This document shows, one piece after another, positions 1 to 6,972 of a stretch of DNA of 12,769 nt (its first letter is position 1; each line of letters opens with the position of its first letter). Below the pieces are notes generated by a model, which saw nothing but the letters and a program-made list of their open reading frames with translations, had not been told where the DNA came from and did not search any database. Position numbers and translations under genes: made by a program. The stretch is from contig CAYMKI010000091.1 of NCBI GenBank assembly GCA_964390695.1, positions 1 through 12,769 on the forward strand. Direction: 5' to 3'. Source of the stretch: CAWACC01 sp964390695. Lineage in GTDB: Bacteria > Chlamydiota > Chlamydiia > Chlamydiales > Parachlamydiaceae.

Positions 1-4
1 TTTT

Positions 5-21
5 TTTAGCGGGAACTGCTG
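5..21. repeat. End of a MITE-like element (second copy, cut by window edge)
   Basis: These 17 bases are identical to the right-hand terminal repeat of the element at 3132-3254 (3238-3254). The body of this copy would lie to the left of the window. It sits just past the fliH stop codon, so the element is probably inserted between fliH and the next gene on the minus strand. Only one end can be seen, so it could instead be a solitary remnant. Confidence 0.6.
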
Positions 22-30
22 CATCCATGG

Positions 31-735
31 CTATGTCTCTAATATCTTGGTCTCTAGATCTTCAAGCAAACGCTGCAAGTTGAAGTTGATCATGCCTACT
101 GAGGTTTCAAGGCGGCAATTGCCTTTTTCTATCAGGGGATCTGAGCAAAAGTGGATCTTTGGCAGGGTTTCCAAGTTTAGATTGAAATCATGCAGCTTTG
201 CTTTGATATTTTCATAATCATCGGAGGAAATCATGACATCGACAGGCGTATCTTTCGTTACCGCTTTGACTTGTGCGAGCAGTTTTTCAATGAGTTCTTG
301 AAGAGCTTCGGGTTGGGATAATTCTCTTTGCAAAAGTTTTTTGCAGATGACTAGGCATAATTTGACAATATCCGGCTTTAACTGTTCGAAAAGTTCTTCT
401 TTTCTCACCAAAAATGCCATGGCGATGATGTTTAACATGCTGATAGTGTCTTTGAATTCTTCATGGGCAAGGGCAGAACCCTTTTGCAATCCCTGCTCCA
501 ACCCTTCTTCGTAGCCTGTTTGATAGCCTTGGCTTCTACCTTCCAGAACACCTTGGCGGTAAGCAGCTTGCTCCATAGATTTTAATTCTTGCTCCGGTGA
601 CGGCGTTTGCAGGGGAGCTTCCAAGACGGAATGTTCGGCGTGCTGTATTTTTTTCTGCAAGGTGTTAGGATTTAAAATTTGAGTGTCTTCTATTTTAGCA
701 CTCTTTAATATATGTTGCGGCCCTTTATACGTCAT
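31..735 (-). CDS. fliH: FliH-type flagellar/type III secretion ATPase regulator (stator)
   Basis: FliH (SctL/YscL family) is a cytoplasmic dimer that binds the FliI ATPase and links it to the export apparatus. The 234-residue protein has the family's hallmark glycine repeat: glycines at residues 62, 66, 70, 74, 78, 82 and 86 make six successive GxxxG steps in a predicted helix. A globular C-terminal part follows (about 105-234), ending in the typical motif with DPLIEKGNCRLET near 199-211. The start codon overlaps the fliF stop as ATGA (735-732), so the two are translationally coupled in one operon; a weak AAAGG lies about 8 bases upstream of the ATG. In Chlamydiae the next gene is usually fliI, which would lie beyond the left edge. 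No other flagellar gene is in view, which fits a secretion role better than motility. Confidence 0.92.
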   Translation of the reverse strand: MTYKGPQHILKSAKIEDTQILNPNTLQKKIQHAEHSVLEAPLQTPSPEQELKSMEQAAYRQGVLEGRSQGYQTGYEEGLEQGLQKGSALAHEEFKDTISMLNIIAMAFLVRKEELFEQLKPDIVKLCLVICKKLLQRELSQPEALQELIEKLLAQVKAVTKDTPVDVMISSDDYENIKAKLHDFNLNLETLPKIHFCSDPLIEKGNCRLETSVGMINFNLQRLLEDLETKILET

Positions 736-2996
736 ACCGAAATACCTTTGTGAGGATGCAGATAGTAATACACATCTTTTTGCGCCGCGCGGATGATGTA
801 GGGGGTAATAGGTTGTTGAAGCTCTATCTGATGATGGATTCTATCTAAAAGGTCTTTGGAGAAATATTGCATCCATTTAGCTTGTAATTGCACATCGGTG
901 TCATAGAGCGCTAAAGCTACGTCTATAGGAGAAATGTTTTCTATGATTTCTTTGATTTCTTTGTCGCTCAAGGGCTTTAATTCCTCAGCCACAAACAGCA
1001 GATTGAGTATTTTAATGGCAAATGCTGGTTTAATGTGTTCTAGTTCACTTAAGAGCTGAGAGCGCTGCTGGTTGTCCAAGGACTGAAGAGTGGATGCTGC
1101 AATAGCTATAATGCTCGGAGCTGGTTGTTTGTCGTCTGCTCCAAGATGAAACAGGCGGGAAGACTTTTGGAGCAAATACTGCAAGCTCTCCCCATCCATC
1201 TGATCGAAATCCGCCAAAGCTAAGAGGGTAGCGACCTGTTTTTTAGAGGGCAAGTAGGGGAAAATGGCGCTGCTCTGGACTAAGTCTTGATGGCAAAAGA
1301 GCAAGGCCAGCGTTTCGGCGGTTTCTTTTGCCAATAGGGCGGCAAGTTCTTGGGCTGGCAAAGAAGATAGGCGTGATTTTAGATTTCTTTGTCTCTCATC
1401 CTCAGGGCTTTTTTGCGAGGGAAGAGAAGGTGAGGCTTGTTCCTGTTGCTTATTTGACAATAATTCCGAAAAATATGCTCTGCCTTCGTCAGTGCTATTG
1501 GCTTGCGTATCCTGCTTGCTGGCGCGATTGCGGAGATTGTCTAGCAGTTCCTCCAGATTCTTTTGAGGAGGTGGCGATGGAGGAGCTCTCGCTGTCAGCA
1601 ATTGCGATGCTTGAGAGCGCAGCTTCCACACCAAAGCGGTGATGATGATCCCAAAGATAGCTACTACAAGTGCAAGATAAGGCAGTAGGTTGAGGCTGGG
1701 AGTTGTTTCCGGGGTGAGGGTAAATTCCGGCAGCTGGTTTTTAACGAAAGGCACAAAATCCACCGAACGATGAATGGGGACATTATACCCTTTTAAAATC
1801 ACATCGAGCTGATTTTCGATTTCCCGCTTCAATTCGTTTTGATCTCTAAGGGGAAGGTGCGCATCTGCAGATGTTGCACCTGAAGCTTCATTCTGCGCAG
1901 AAAAGAGATTTTGGTTGATCACCACTCCGATGGAGAGGCTTTCCACCTTGCCTGGTTCTGTGGTTATTTTTACGTGGTCTACGGGCACTTCATACTCTTC
2001 TGTCGCTGATTTTTCACTCTTCTCTAGAAGGGGCGATTTTGGTGCTAGCTTTGCATTGAGAAGATCGCTCACCGTTTTAGTCTGCCCTTCCTGGTTCTGC
2101 TTGATGGAGCTGATCACAGGAGAACCTAGAGGGATGCCGTTGGCGCTTCCCGAATAGGTGGTCCTTTCTTCGGTGATATGGTTGCGTGTCAGGGAAACCT
2201 GCACCGTGGTGTAAAAATTGTTGAGGCCTACGACTGAAGCTAGCATGCCCTCGATTTTAGATTTCACATACTCTTCCATGGCCATTTCGGCATTTCGCAG
2301 AGTATCATGTGCGCCTTCATAATCCAGCCCTTGATACATTCTTCCGGTCGTGTCTGATATGGCGACTTTGCCTGGCGTCAATCCCCGGACGGCGCTGGTC
2401 AAATGAAAGGTGATGGCCCTGATTTCATTCGCCGATAATCGGGTTCCTGGCACCAAGTCTAGAATGACTGAAGCTTTGGCCGGTTCAGGCTTGGCAGAAA
2501 ACGATTTATTTTGGGGAATATCCAGGATGACATTGGCATTGCGCACATTTTCGAACTGGGTCAAATCTTTCTCGATTTGGCCTTTCAAAGCTCTCAGTTC
2601 CAGCATTTGAAGTTCTTTTTCTCCCTTGATCCATGTTGTTGAGTCGAATAATTCATACCCTTTGCTTTGGGCGGATTTGAGCAATCCATACTGAGATAAG
2701 TCCATGCGAAGCTGCTGTTGAGCTTCTTTAGGTACTAAAATCAAGTTGCTATCGTTGATTTGATACGGAATTTGTTTGGCATCTAGAACTTCTTTGATTT
2801 TCACTAGATCGCTATTTTTCAATTGTTCTGCAGTATACAGAGGGACCAGATGGGTAGAGGATGTACTCGTGAAGAGAGCAAATGAAATCGGAAGAAGCAA
2901 AGCAAGGGAACCGGCTAGGATTTTGGTGATAGGTTTGAGGGATCTCCAAAAAGCTACAGCATCTTTTGTTAGCAGGGATATTTTTTGAAAGTTCAT
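732..2996 (-). CDS. fliF: FliF M-ring protein with fused C-terminal FliG-like region
   Basis: FliF builds the inner-membrane MS-ring of the flagellar/type III export machine. The 754-residue protein shows a first membrane helix at about 25-43, ring-building YscJ/FliF domains at about 45-225, a FliF C domain at about 250-420, and a second membrane helix at about 437-457. The rest, which ordinary FliF lacks, follows a charged linker (460-540). It resembles FliG: a middle-domain-like stretch at about 545-600 (LAALLAKETAETLALLF, where FliG has its EHPQR region) and a C-domain-like stretch at about 625-750 (IKILNLLFVAEEL, then IDVALAL, then a final helix). FliG normally is a separate rotor protein bound to the FliF tail. 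In E. coli numbering the torque residues K264, R281, D288, D289 and R297 appear replaced by Y, D, H, Q and T (alignment by eye, E. coli sequence from memory). The fusion is in one clean frame. Weak AGGT ribosome binding site. Confidence 0.93.
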   Translation of the reverse strand: MNFQKISLLTKDAVAFWRSLKPITKILAGSLALLLPISFALFTSTSSTHLVPLYTAEQLKNSDLVKIKEVLDAKQIPYQINDSNLILVPKEAQQQLRMDLSQYGLLKSAQSKGYELFDSTTWIKGEKELQMLELRALKGQIEKDLTQFENVRNANVILDIPQNKSFSAKPEPAKASVILDLVPGTRLSANEIRAITFHLTSAVRGLTPGKVAISDTTGRMYQGLDYEGAHDTLRNAEMAMEEYVKSKIEGMLASVVGLNNFYTTVQVSLTRNHITEERTTYSGSANGIPLGSPVISSIKQNQEGQTKTVSDLLNAKLAPKSPLLEKSEKSATEEYEVPVDHVKITTEPGKVESLSIGVVINQNLFSAQNEASGATSADAHLPLRDQNELKREIENQLDVILKGYNVPIHRSVDFVPFVKNQLPEFTLTPETTPSLNLLPYLALVVAIFGIIITALVWKLRSQASQLLTARAPPSPPPQKNLEELLDNLRNRASKQDTQANSTDEGRAYFSELLSNKQQEQASPSLPSQKSPEDERQRNLKSRLSSLPAQELAALLAKETAETLALLFCHQDLVQSSAIFPYLPSKKQVATLLALADFDQMDGESLQYLLQKSSRLFHLGADDKQPAPSIIAIAASTLQSLDNQQRSQLLSELEHIKPAFAIKILNLLFVAEELKPLSDKEIKEIIENISPIDVALALYDTDVQLQAKWMQYFSKDLLDRIHHQIELQQPITPYIIRAAQKDVYYYLHPHKGISV

Positions 2997-3015
2997 GTTT
3001 TACCTAATGATGGTT

Positions 3016-3066
3016 TGGGTATACCTAGGTCCCATGCCCAATTTTTCAGGATGCGTGGGTATACCT
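3016..3066. promoter_or_regulatory. Pair of palindrome-bearing direct repeats in the fliF leader
   Basis: The 11-base sequence TGGGTATACCT occurs at 3016-3026 and again at 3056-3066, exactly 40 bases apart. Each copy contains the perfect palindrome GGTATACC. Both lie between the fliF -10 box and the fliF start codon, so they would be transcribed in the fliF leader. A spacing of about four helical turns would put both sites on the same DNA face, as for a dimeric regulator. No regulator is identified; the match could be fortuitous. Confidence 0.4.
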
Positions 3067-3081
3067 CCGCTCTAAAAGTTC

Positions 3082-3109
3082 ATCATAGAAATGATATATA
3101 CTTTGTCAA
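3082..3109 (-). promoter_or_regulatory. Sigma-70-type (chlamydial sigma-66) promoter for fliF-fliH
   Basis: Read on the minus strand, a perfect -35 box TTGACA (3109-3104) is followed after 16 bases by TATGAT (3087-3082), one base off the -10 consensus. It faces fliF and would give a leader of about 80 bases. It lies 22 bp from the left end of the MITE-like element, so the element left this promoter intact. Confidence 0.65.
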
Positions 3110-3131
3110 CTCATTTCCGTTAGATTTCAAT

Positions 3132-3254
3132 CAGCACTTCCCGCTAAAAAAAATCACGAGCCCCAGAATGGGGCGAAAGACGGTAGCCCAGGGGAAGGCA
3201 GCCCCGAAGGGGCAACGCGCCCCTGGGTGAATGAAGATTTAGCGGGAACTGCTG
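3132..3254. mobile_element. MITE-like element with 17-bp terminal inverted repeats
   Basis: The left end CAGCACTTCCCGCTAAA (3132-3148) is the reverse complement of the right end TTTAGCGGGAACTGCTG (3238-3254) with one mismatch in 17. The element is flanked by GATTTCAAT (3123-3131) and GATTTCGAT (3255-3263), a 9-bp direct repeat with one mismatch that looks like an aged target-site duplication. The 123-bp body has no coding capacity and is visibly GC-richer than its surroundings. It separates the divergent fliF and BTB-protein genes and ends 46 bp before the latter's ATG. An identical end at 5-21 shows that the family is repeated. The mobilising transposase is not in the window; a non-autonomous element of an IS with 9-bp duplications is the simplest reading. 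Confidence 0.7.
3160..3227. repeat. REP-like GC-rich hairpins inside the MITE-like element
   Basis: Three stems can be drawn. GCCCC/GGGGC surrounds the loop AGAAT (3160-3174). CCCAGGGG (3187-3194) pairs with CCCCTGGG (3220-3227). Nested inside the latter, GCCCC/GGGGC closes over GAA (3201-3213). Such nested GC-rich stems resemble bacterial REP sequences. They could act as a transcription block between the divergent genes or be purely structural. Confidence 0.65.
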
Positions 3255-3300
3255 GATTTCGATTGATCATAATCTGTAAGTGATATTACATATCAAAGGT

Positions 3301-5055
3301 ATGGATACATCTTTATACCGAGGTCACAATACCACACAATTTCAAGGGATCTTTCAAGATCTTTTGCTTTATGGGGATACCGACCACGAGCGCATTGTAA
3401 TCAAAGACCAGGGCGAGGAGGTTTATCCGGCCACTGCACGGAAAGAGTATTGGAGTTTGAATGCTCAGGAAGAAAGAGTCTCCACAGTGGTATTGTCGTT
3501 TTTAGAAAATCACCTCGAAAAACTCACAGCAGAACCCTCTGCGAACACATTATTTTTAAAGCTCGATCCTTTCTTCCAGGGAGAGCCTAGGTTATATTTT
3601 AATGTGATTCATCAGAATTTTTTTCGCTTAAATGCTCAAAGGGAAGCTCAGGCGGAAATAGCGCATCATCGCCAAGAATTTGAGAAAAAGCTGGAGCAGT
3701 TGGAATGCACGCGAATAAAAGAGATGGAAGCCTCGCTGAAAAACAGTGAAGATAAGCATATGGGGGAGGTGGCTCTTCGATTACAGATGGCCAATGAAAA
3801 GGTGCAAACCACCATATCTTGTATCCAATGTGCTGAGCAGCAGCAAGCTAGGCTCAAGGAAAAATGTGTAGAAAGCTCTCAATTCGGATTTGATTGCCGC
3901 GATGGAGTGTTGTATCTGTATCGCGGGGTATTGGACAATGTCGCGTATTTTAAGTCCCCGCAGCATGCAGCATCTGGCCAGCATTCATCCACAGCAGAGG
4001 GTATTTCAGCAGACAATAGCTGTTCTGCACTTTTCTCATTTAAATCCTATAGCGTGAAGACGTTAGATATATTCATCAAGTGGTTGGAAAACCGTCAGGT
4101 GGTCAAGCAGGTTGTCACTTTTCAAGAATTATTAGATTTGTACCGGTTGGCTGTAGAGCTTCAAGATTCCGCATTCAGTACGGATTGTTTAGTTCAAACG
4201 GTCAAGAAGTTAAACCATGATAATGCCCTAAAAGTTTTATCGCGCGTGGATTTTCCTCCTGAAAATCCCCTGATCCAGTGCAGCTTGAACATGCTGCGGT
4301 GTAATCTTAAAGTATTAAAAAACCATCCCCGTTTTGTTGAACTGAAACGCCGCTACGTGATGGCTCTGTTCAATAACCTTAAGCATCACGCGGGTAAAGA
4401 AATGCAAGCCTTCAAGGCTCTGATGATTTGGGGGCAAGCTCAGGCTAAAAAAAATAATCTCGGCCTCAAAGAGCTGTTTCATCAATCCGACCAAGGCGGG
4501 CGTTTGATAGATTGTATCCACTGGGATCAGTTTACCTACCAGGAGTTTGTACGAAAAGTCAAGCCTTTAGGCTTCATGAGCGCTGACGAGGAAAACCAAT
4601 GTCTTTCCCGCCTTCTTAAAGCTGAAGAGGGTTCTAAAGGGAATTTTTATGCTTTCAGGTTCACCAAGATAGATGACGCTACGGCGAAAATTGCGTGGAA
4701 TATACCCATAGAAATCATTCAATCTCTAAAAAATACAGATCCACTTCCTTACACCCGCGAATTTTCCTTTCACGACAGTGAATGGATTTTTATCATGGGA
4801 AAGTCTGAAGAGAGTATCATTTTTACCTTGGTGGTTAAAAATGCACATCTCGATTTTGACTATTTTTTAGAGCTGCCCAAGCTTCGTTGCTTTTCGCATC
4901 CCCCCGATCAGCCTGAAATCCAATATTATCATCATCCCAGCCAAGCGGACAATATCCACATTAAGGCTATAAAATTTCGGTTTGCAGACCTGGAAGGTAG
5001 CCTAGACGCCTCTCAAAAAAGCCTGCCTTTAAAGATTAAATTGTTTCTGAAATAG
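3301..5055 (+). CDS. BTB-BACK protein 1, divergent paralog; putative host ubiquitin-ligase adaptor
   Basis: A 584-residue soluble protein with no signal peptide or membrane segment. Order of parts: conserved N-terminal domain (1-115), coiled coil (about 115-190, longer than in genes 3-5), BTB fold (about 195-308, with LYRLAVELQDSAF where BTB proteins have their LLxAAxxL helix), BACK domain (about 312-440, including FKALMIWGQAQ), and a MATH/TRAF-like beta domain (about 450-584). In eukaryotes BTB-BACK proteins recruit Cullin-3 and present substrates for ubiquitination; here a secreted effector role is inferred. The ATG at 3301 was chosen over the GTG at 3280 because it aligns residue for residue with the start of gene 2 (MDTSLYRGH against MDALSVSRC). 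No good ribosome binding site precedes it. The BTB part carries a serine-rich insertion at about 220-242. Kelch repeats are absent. Confidence 0.85.
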   Translation: MDTSLYRGHNTTQFQGIFQDLLLYGDTDHERIVIKDQGEEVYPATARKEYWSLNAQEERVSTVVLSFLENHLEKLTAEPSANTLFLKLDPFFQGEPRLYFNVIHQNFFRLNAQREAQAEIAHHRQEFEKKLEQLECTRIKEMEASLKNSEDKHMGEVALRLQMANEKVQTTISCIQCAEQQQARLKEKCVESSQFGFDCRDGVLYLYRGVLDNVAYFKSPQHAASGQHSSTAEGISADNSCSALFSFKSYSVKTLDIFIKWLENRQVVKQVVTFQELLDLYRLAVELQDSAFSTDCLVQTVKKLNHDNALKVLSRVDFPPENPLIQCSLNMLRCNLKVLKNHPRFVELKRRYVMALFNNLKHHAGKEMQAFKALMIWGQAQAKKNNLGLKELFHQSDQGGRLIDCIHWDQFTYQEFVRKVKPLGFMSADEENQCLSRLLKAEEGSKGNFYAFRFTKIDDATAKIAWNIPIEIIQSLKNTDPLPYTREFSFHDSEWIFIMGKSEESIIFTLVVKNAHLDFDYFLELPKLRCFSHPPDQPEIQYYHHPSQADNIHIKAIKFRFADLEGSLDASQKSLPLKIKLFLK

Positions 5056-5135
5056 CCTGCCTACTGTCAGGGTTTTAGGACCTCGTTTGCAAATAAATAA
5101 GGCAACAATTAAAGAATAAAAAAAAGGAGAGAAGT

Positions 5136-6914
5136 ATGGATGCTTTATCCGTTTCGCGATGTGATCCCCAGCAATTTAAAAAAGTTTATCAAGATCTGCT
5201 GCAGCTGGGTACCCTCAACCATGAGCGTTTGGTTTTGCGCAGAGAAGGACAGCACAGCCTGCCGGCGACAAGCAAAAAGGGTGTATTGGATTTTTTTAGT
5301 TTGGATGAAAAATCCAGGCGAAAGGTTTTGGAATTTTTAGAAATCCATATGGATCAGCTCATCGAACAGGAACAAGCACACCATCTGTTTTTAAAATTAG
5401 AAACTCTCTTTGAGGGAGACGAAAAAATTCGTTTCAACCAAATCCATCAGCTATTCTTCAAATCCATGGCAGCGCAGCAGATGGAAAAGGATAGGCTGGC
5501 CAAGATGCAACAGGAAGAGCAGCAGCTGCATGAAATCGAAATACAGCGCCTGCATGAGCTTGAGAAACGCGTTCAGGAAAAAGAAACCGAATTGTTGTCA
5601 ACCATTCAGCTGCGTGCAAAAGCTTCTGAGGCTCAGCTTCAACAGACAGAAGATACCCTACACACCTTGGAAAATAAATTGGCTGTGCTGAAGAAAGAAA
5701 ATGCAGCTCAAGCCGATACGTTGCTGGTGTGTAAAGATGGTCAGCTGCAGTTCTATATGAAGCTATTGGAGAAAGTGTGCTTGTTCAAGATGCACAAGCA
5801 GCATCAAGCTCAAGAAATGAAGAGGACTAATCTGACTGCTGAGGAAGCTCAAAGATTTGCTTATAAATTCGATTTTAAAGACTTCGAAGTGCGCATTCTC
5901 GATCTCTTTAGCCAGTGGCTATGGTCTCCGGATGTCCTCACACGTGTGACTCGTTTTGAAGACCTGTGCGAGCTCTACCGTCTGGCCGACTATCTGAATG
6001 ACATTTCCCTCCAATCCGATTGTTTAACGCATGTATTGAAGTATTTGAATGACGATTACGCCATGGATATTTTATCTTCATGTGAGTTTACAATCGAAGA
6101 TGGTCTCGTTAAGGCCTGTTGCGAGCGGGTAGCCAAAAATTTCAAACAGCTCACTTCGCATGCGAAGTTCGCCGAAATACAGGCGGAGTATTTTCAGCAT
6201 ATTCTTAAAAGCGACTACCTTCACGTGGACCACGAAGAAAAAGTATGGCAGGCATTAATTTCTTGGAGTGAAGCACAGGCAAAGAGAAGGCATGTTGCCT
6301 TGAGAGATGTGCTCATGGAAGAAATACAGGGGGAACGCATCTTGCATGCTATACGTTTCGAAAACTTGGATAAAGAGCATTTTATGACACACGTTCTTCC
6401 TCTCAAGGTGTTATCGTTGGAAGAGGTCAATGACAAGCTCGCTCGATATCTCTGCAATGACCCTTCTGCCCGACCCCGTTTTTATGCCCTTCAATGTAAA
6501 GATAAGGGAAATGACTGCGCCAAGGTTTCCTGGAATATGCCCATTAGCGATTTTTATGCTATGGGCGATTGGAATGAGAACACTATCATCAGACAGAAAT
6601 TCAGTTTCAAAGAATGTTTGTGGGAGCTTCAGATGGGACGGGAGGGTGAGGATGTCATCATCGCTATTTTAGCGCATGACCCTGCAGCACATTTTGAATT
6701 TTTCCTGGATATCCATAAGATCCATTACTACACAAAACCTCCGAAGCAGAATGTTGAGCAGAAATTTGAAAACAATGGCAGAGGCGAGAGTTCTTATATC
6801 CGAGGGGTGTGCTTTAAGTCTAAAATATTGGAAGACAATATCGAAGCCAGTAAGCATTGCCTCCCCATCAAGATCAAAATATACACCAATTTAAACAAAG
6901 GCTGCGATGGTTGA
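5136..6914 (+). CDS. BTB-BACK protein 2, divergent paralog; putative host ubiquitin-ligase adaptor
   Basis: A 592-residue paralog of the preceding gene with the same architecture: N-terminal domain 1-112, a long glutamate/glutamine-rich coiled coil (about 112-192), BTB (about 193-306, LYRLADYLNDISLQSDC), BACK (about 310-430) and MATH-like domain (about 448-587). Its BACK domain is the most typical of the five, with LHVDHEEKVWQALISW matching the conserved 'L.V..E..V..A...W' core. The start is secure: AAGGAGA at 5124-5130 lies 6 bases before the ATG. The 80-bp gap after gene 1 shows no terminator and only a weak promoter candidate (TTGCAA at 5087), so co-transcription with gene 1 is likely. The promoter of gene 3 begins two bases after its stop codon. 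It lacks the TPPPKK tail of genes 3 and 5. Confidence 0.86.
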   Translation: MDALSVSRCDPQQFKKVYQDLLQLGTLNHERLVLRREGQHSLPATSKKGVLDFFSLDEKSRRKVLEFLEIHMDQLIEQEQAHHLFLKLETLFEGDEKIRFNQIHQLFFKSMAAQQMEKDRLAKMQQEEQQLHEIEIQRLHELEKRVQEKETELLSTIQLRAKASEAQLQQTEDTLHTLENKLAVLKKENAAQADTLLVCKDGQLQFYMKLLEKVCLFKMHKQHQAQEMKRTNLTAEEAQRFAYKFDFKDFEVRILDLFSQWLWSPDVLTRVTRFEDLCELYRLADYLNDISLQSDCLTHVLKYLNDDYAMDILSSCEFTIEDGLVKACCERVAKNFKQLTSHAKFAEIQAEYFQHILKSDYLHVDHEEKVWQALISWSEAQAKRRHVALRDVLMEEIQGERILHAIRFENLDKEHFMTHVLPLKVLSLEEVNDKLARYLCNDPSARPRFYALQCKDKGNDCAKVSWNMPISDFYAMGDWNENTIIRQKFSFKECLWELQMGREGEDVIIAILAHDPAAHFEFFLDIHKIHYYTKPPKQNVEQKFENNGRGESSYIRGVCFKSKILEDNIEASKHCLPIKIKIYTNLNKGCDG

Positions 6915-6915
6915 G

Positions 6916-6945
6916 TTGCTATAAAGTCTTTTCATATGGTATAAG
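6916..6945 (+). promoter_or_regulatory. Promoter of BTB-BACK gene 3
   Basis: TTGCTA (6916-6921), an 18-base spacer and TATAAG (6940-6945). The same arrangement, with the shared spacer start TAAAGTC and the same 27 bases from the -10 box to the ATG, precedes genes 4 and 5. That conservation makes the call much stronger than the boxes alone. The predicted leader is about 20 bases. Confidence 0.75.
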
Positions 6946-6960
6946 GGCATGCATTCAGCC

Positions 6961-6966
6961 TAGGAG
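6961..6966 (+). promoter_or_regulatory. Ribosome binding site that fixes the start of gene 3
   Basis: TAGGAG lies 6 bases before the ATG at 6973. The same hexamer at the same distance precedes genes 4 (9175-9180) and 5 (10957-10962). It rules out the TTG at 6967, which is adjacent to this site and extends the frame by only two codons. Confidence 0.85.
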
Positions 6967-6972
6967 TTGTCT

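Noticed and set aside
1328..2157. Plus-strand open frames opposite fliF
   Set aside because: They lie wholly inside a well-supported gene on the other strand, have no ribosome binding sites and resemble no protein.
3263..3289. Promoter for gene 1 (TTGATC with TATTAC)
   Set aside because: The spacer would be only 15 bases and the -10 box is poor; nothing else better is present, so the promoter of gene 1 is left unassigned.
3280..3300. Earlier GTG start for BTB-BACK gene 1
   Set aside because: It would add seven residues with no counterpart in gene 2 and has no ribosome binding site; the ATG at 3301 aligns exactly with the gene 2 start.
3301..5055. Kelch or leucine-rich repeats at the C-terminus, as in many BTB-BACK proteins
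   Set aside because: No repeated GG or LxxLxL pattern is visible; the C-terminal part is a single beta-rich domain.
6967..6972. Earlier TTG start for gene 3
   Set aside because: It directly abuts the TAGGAG ribosome binding site; genes 4 and 5 start at the equivalent of 6973.
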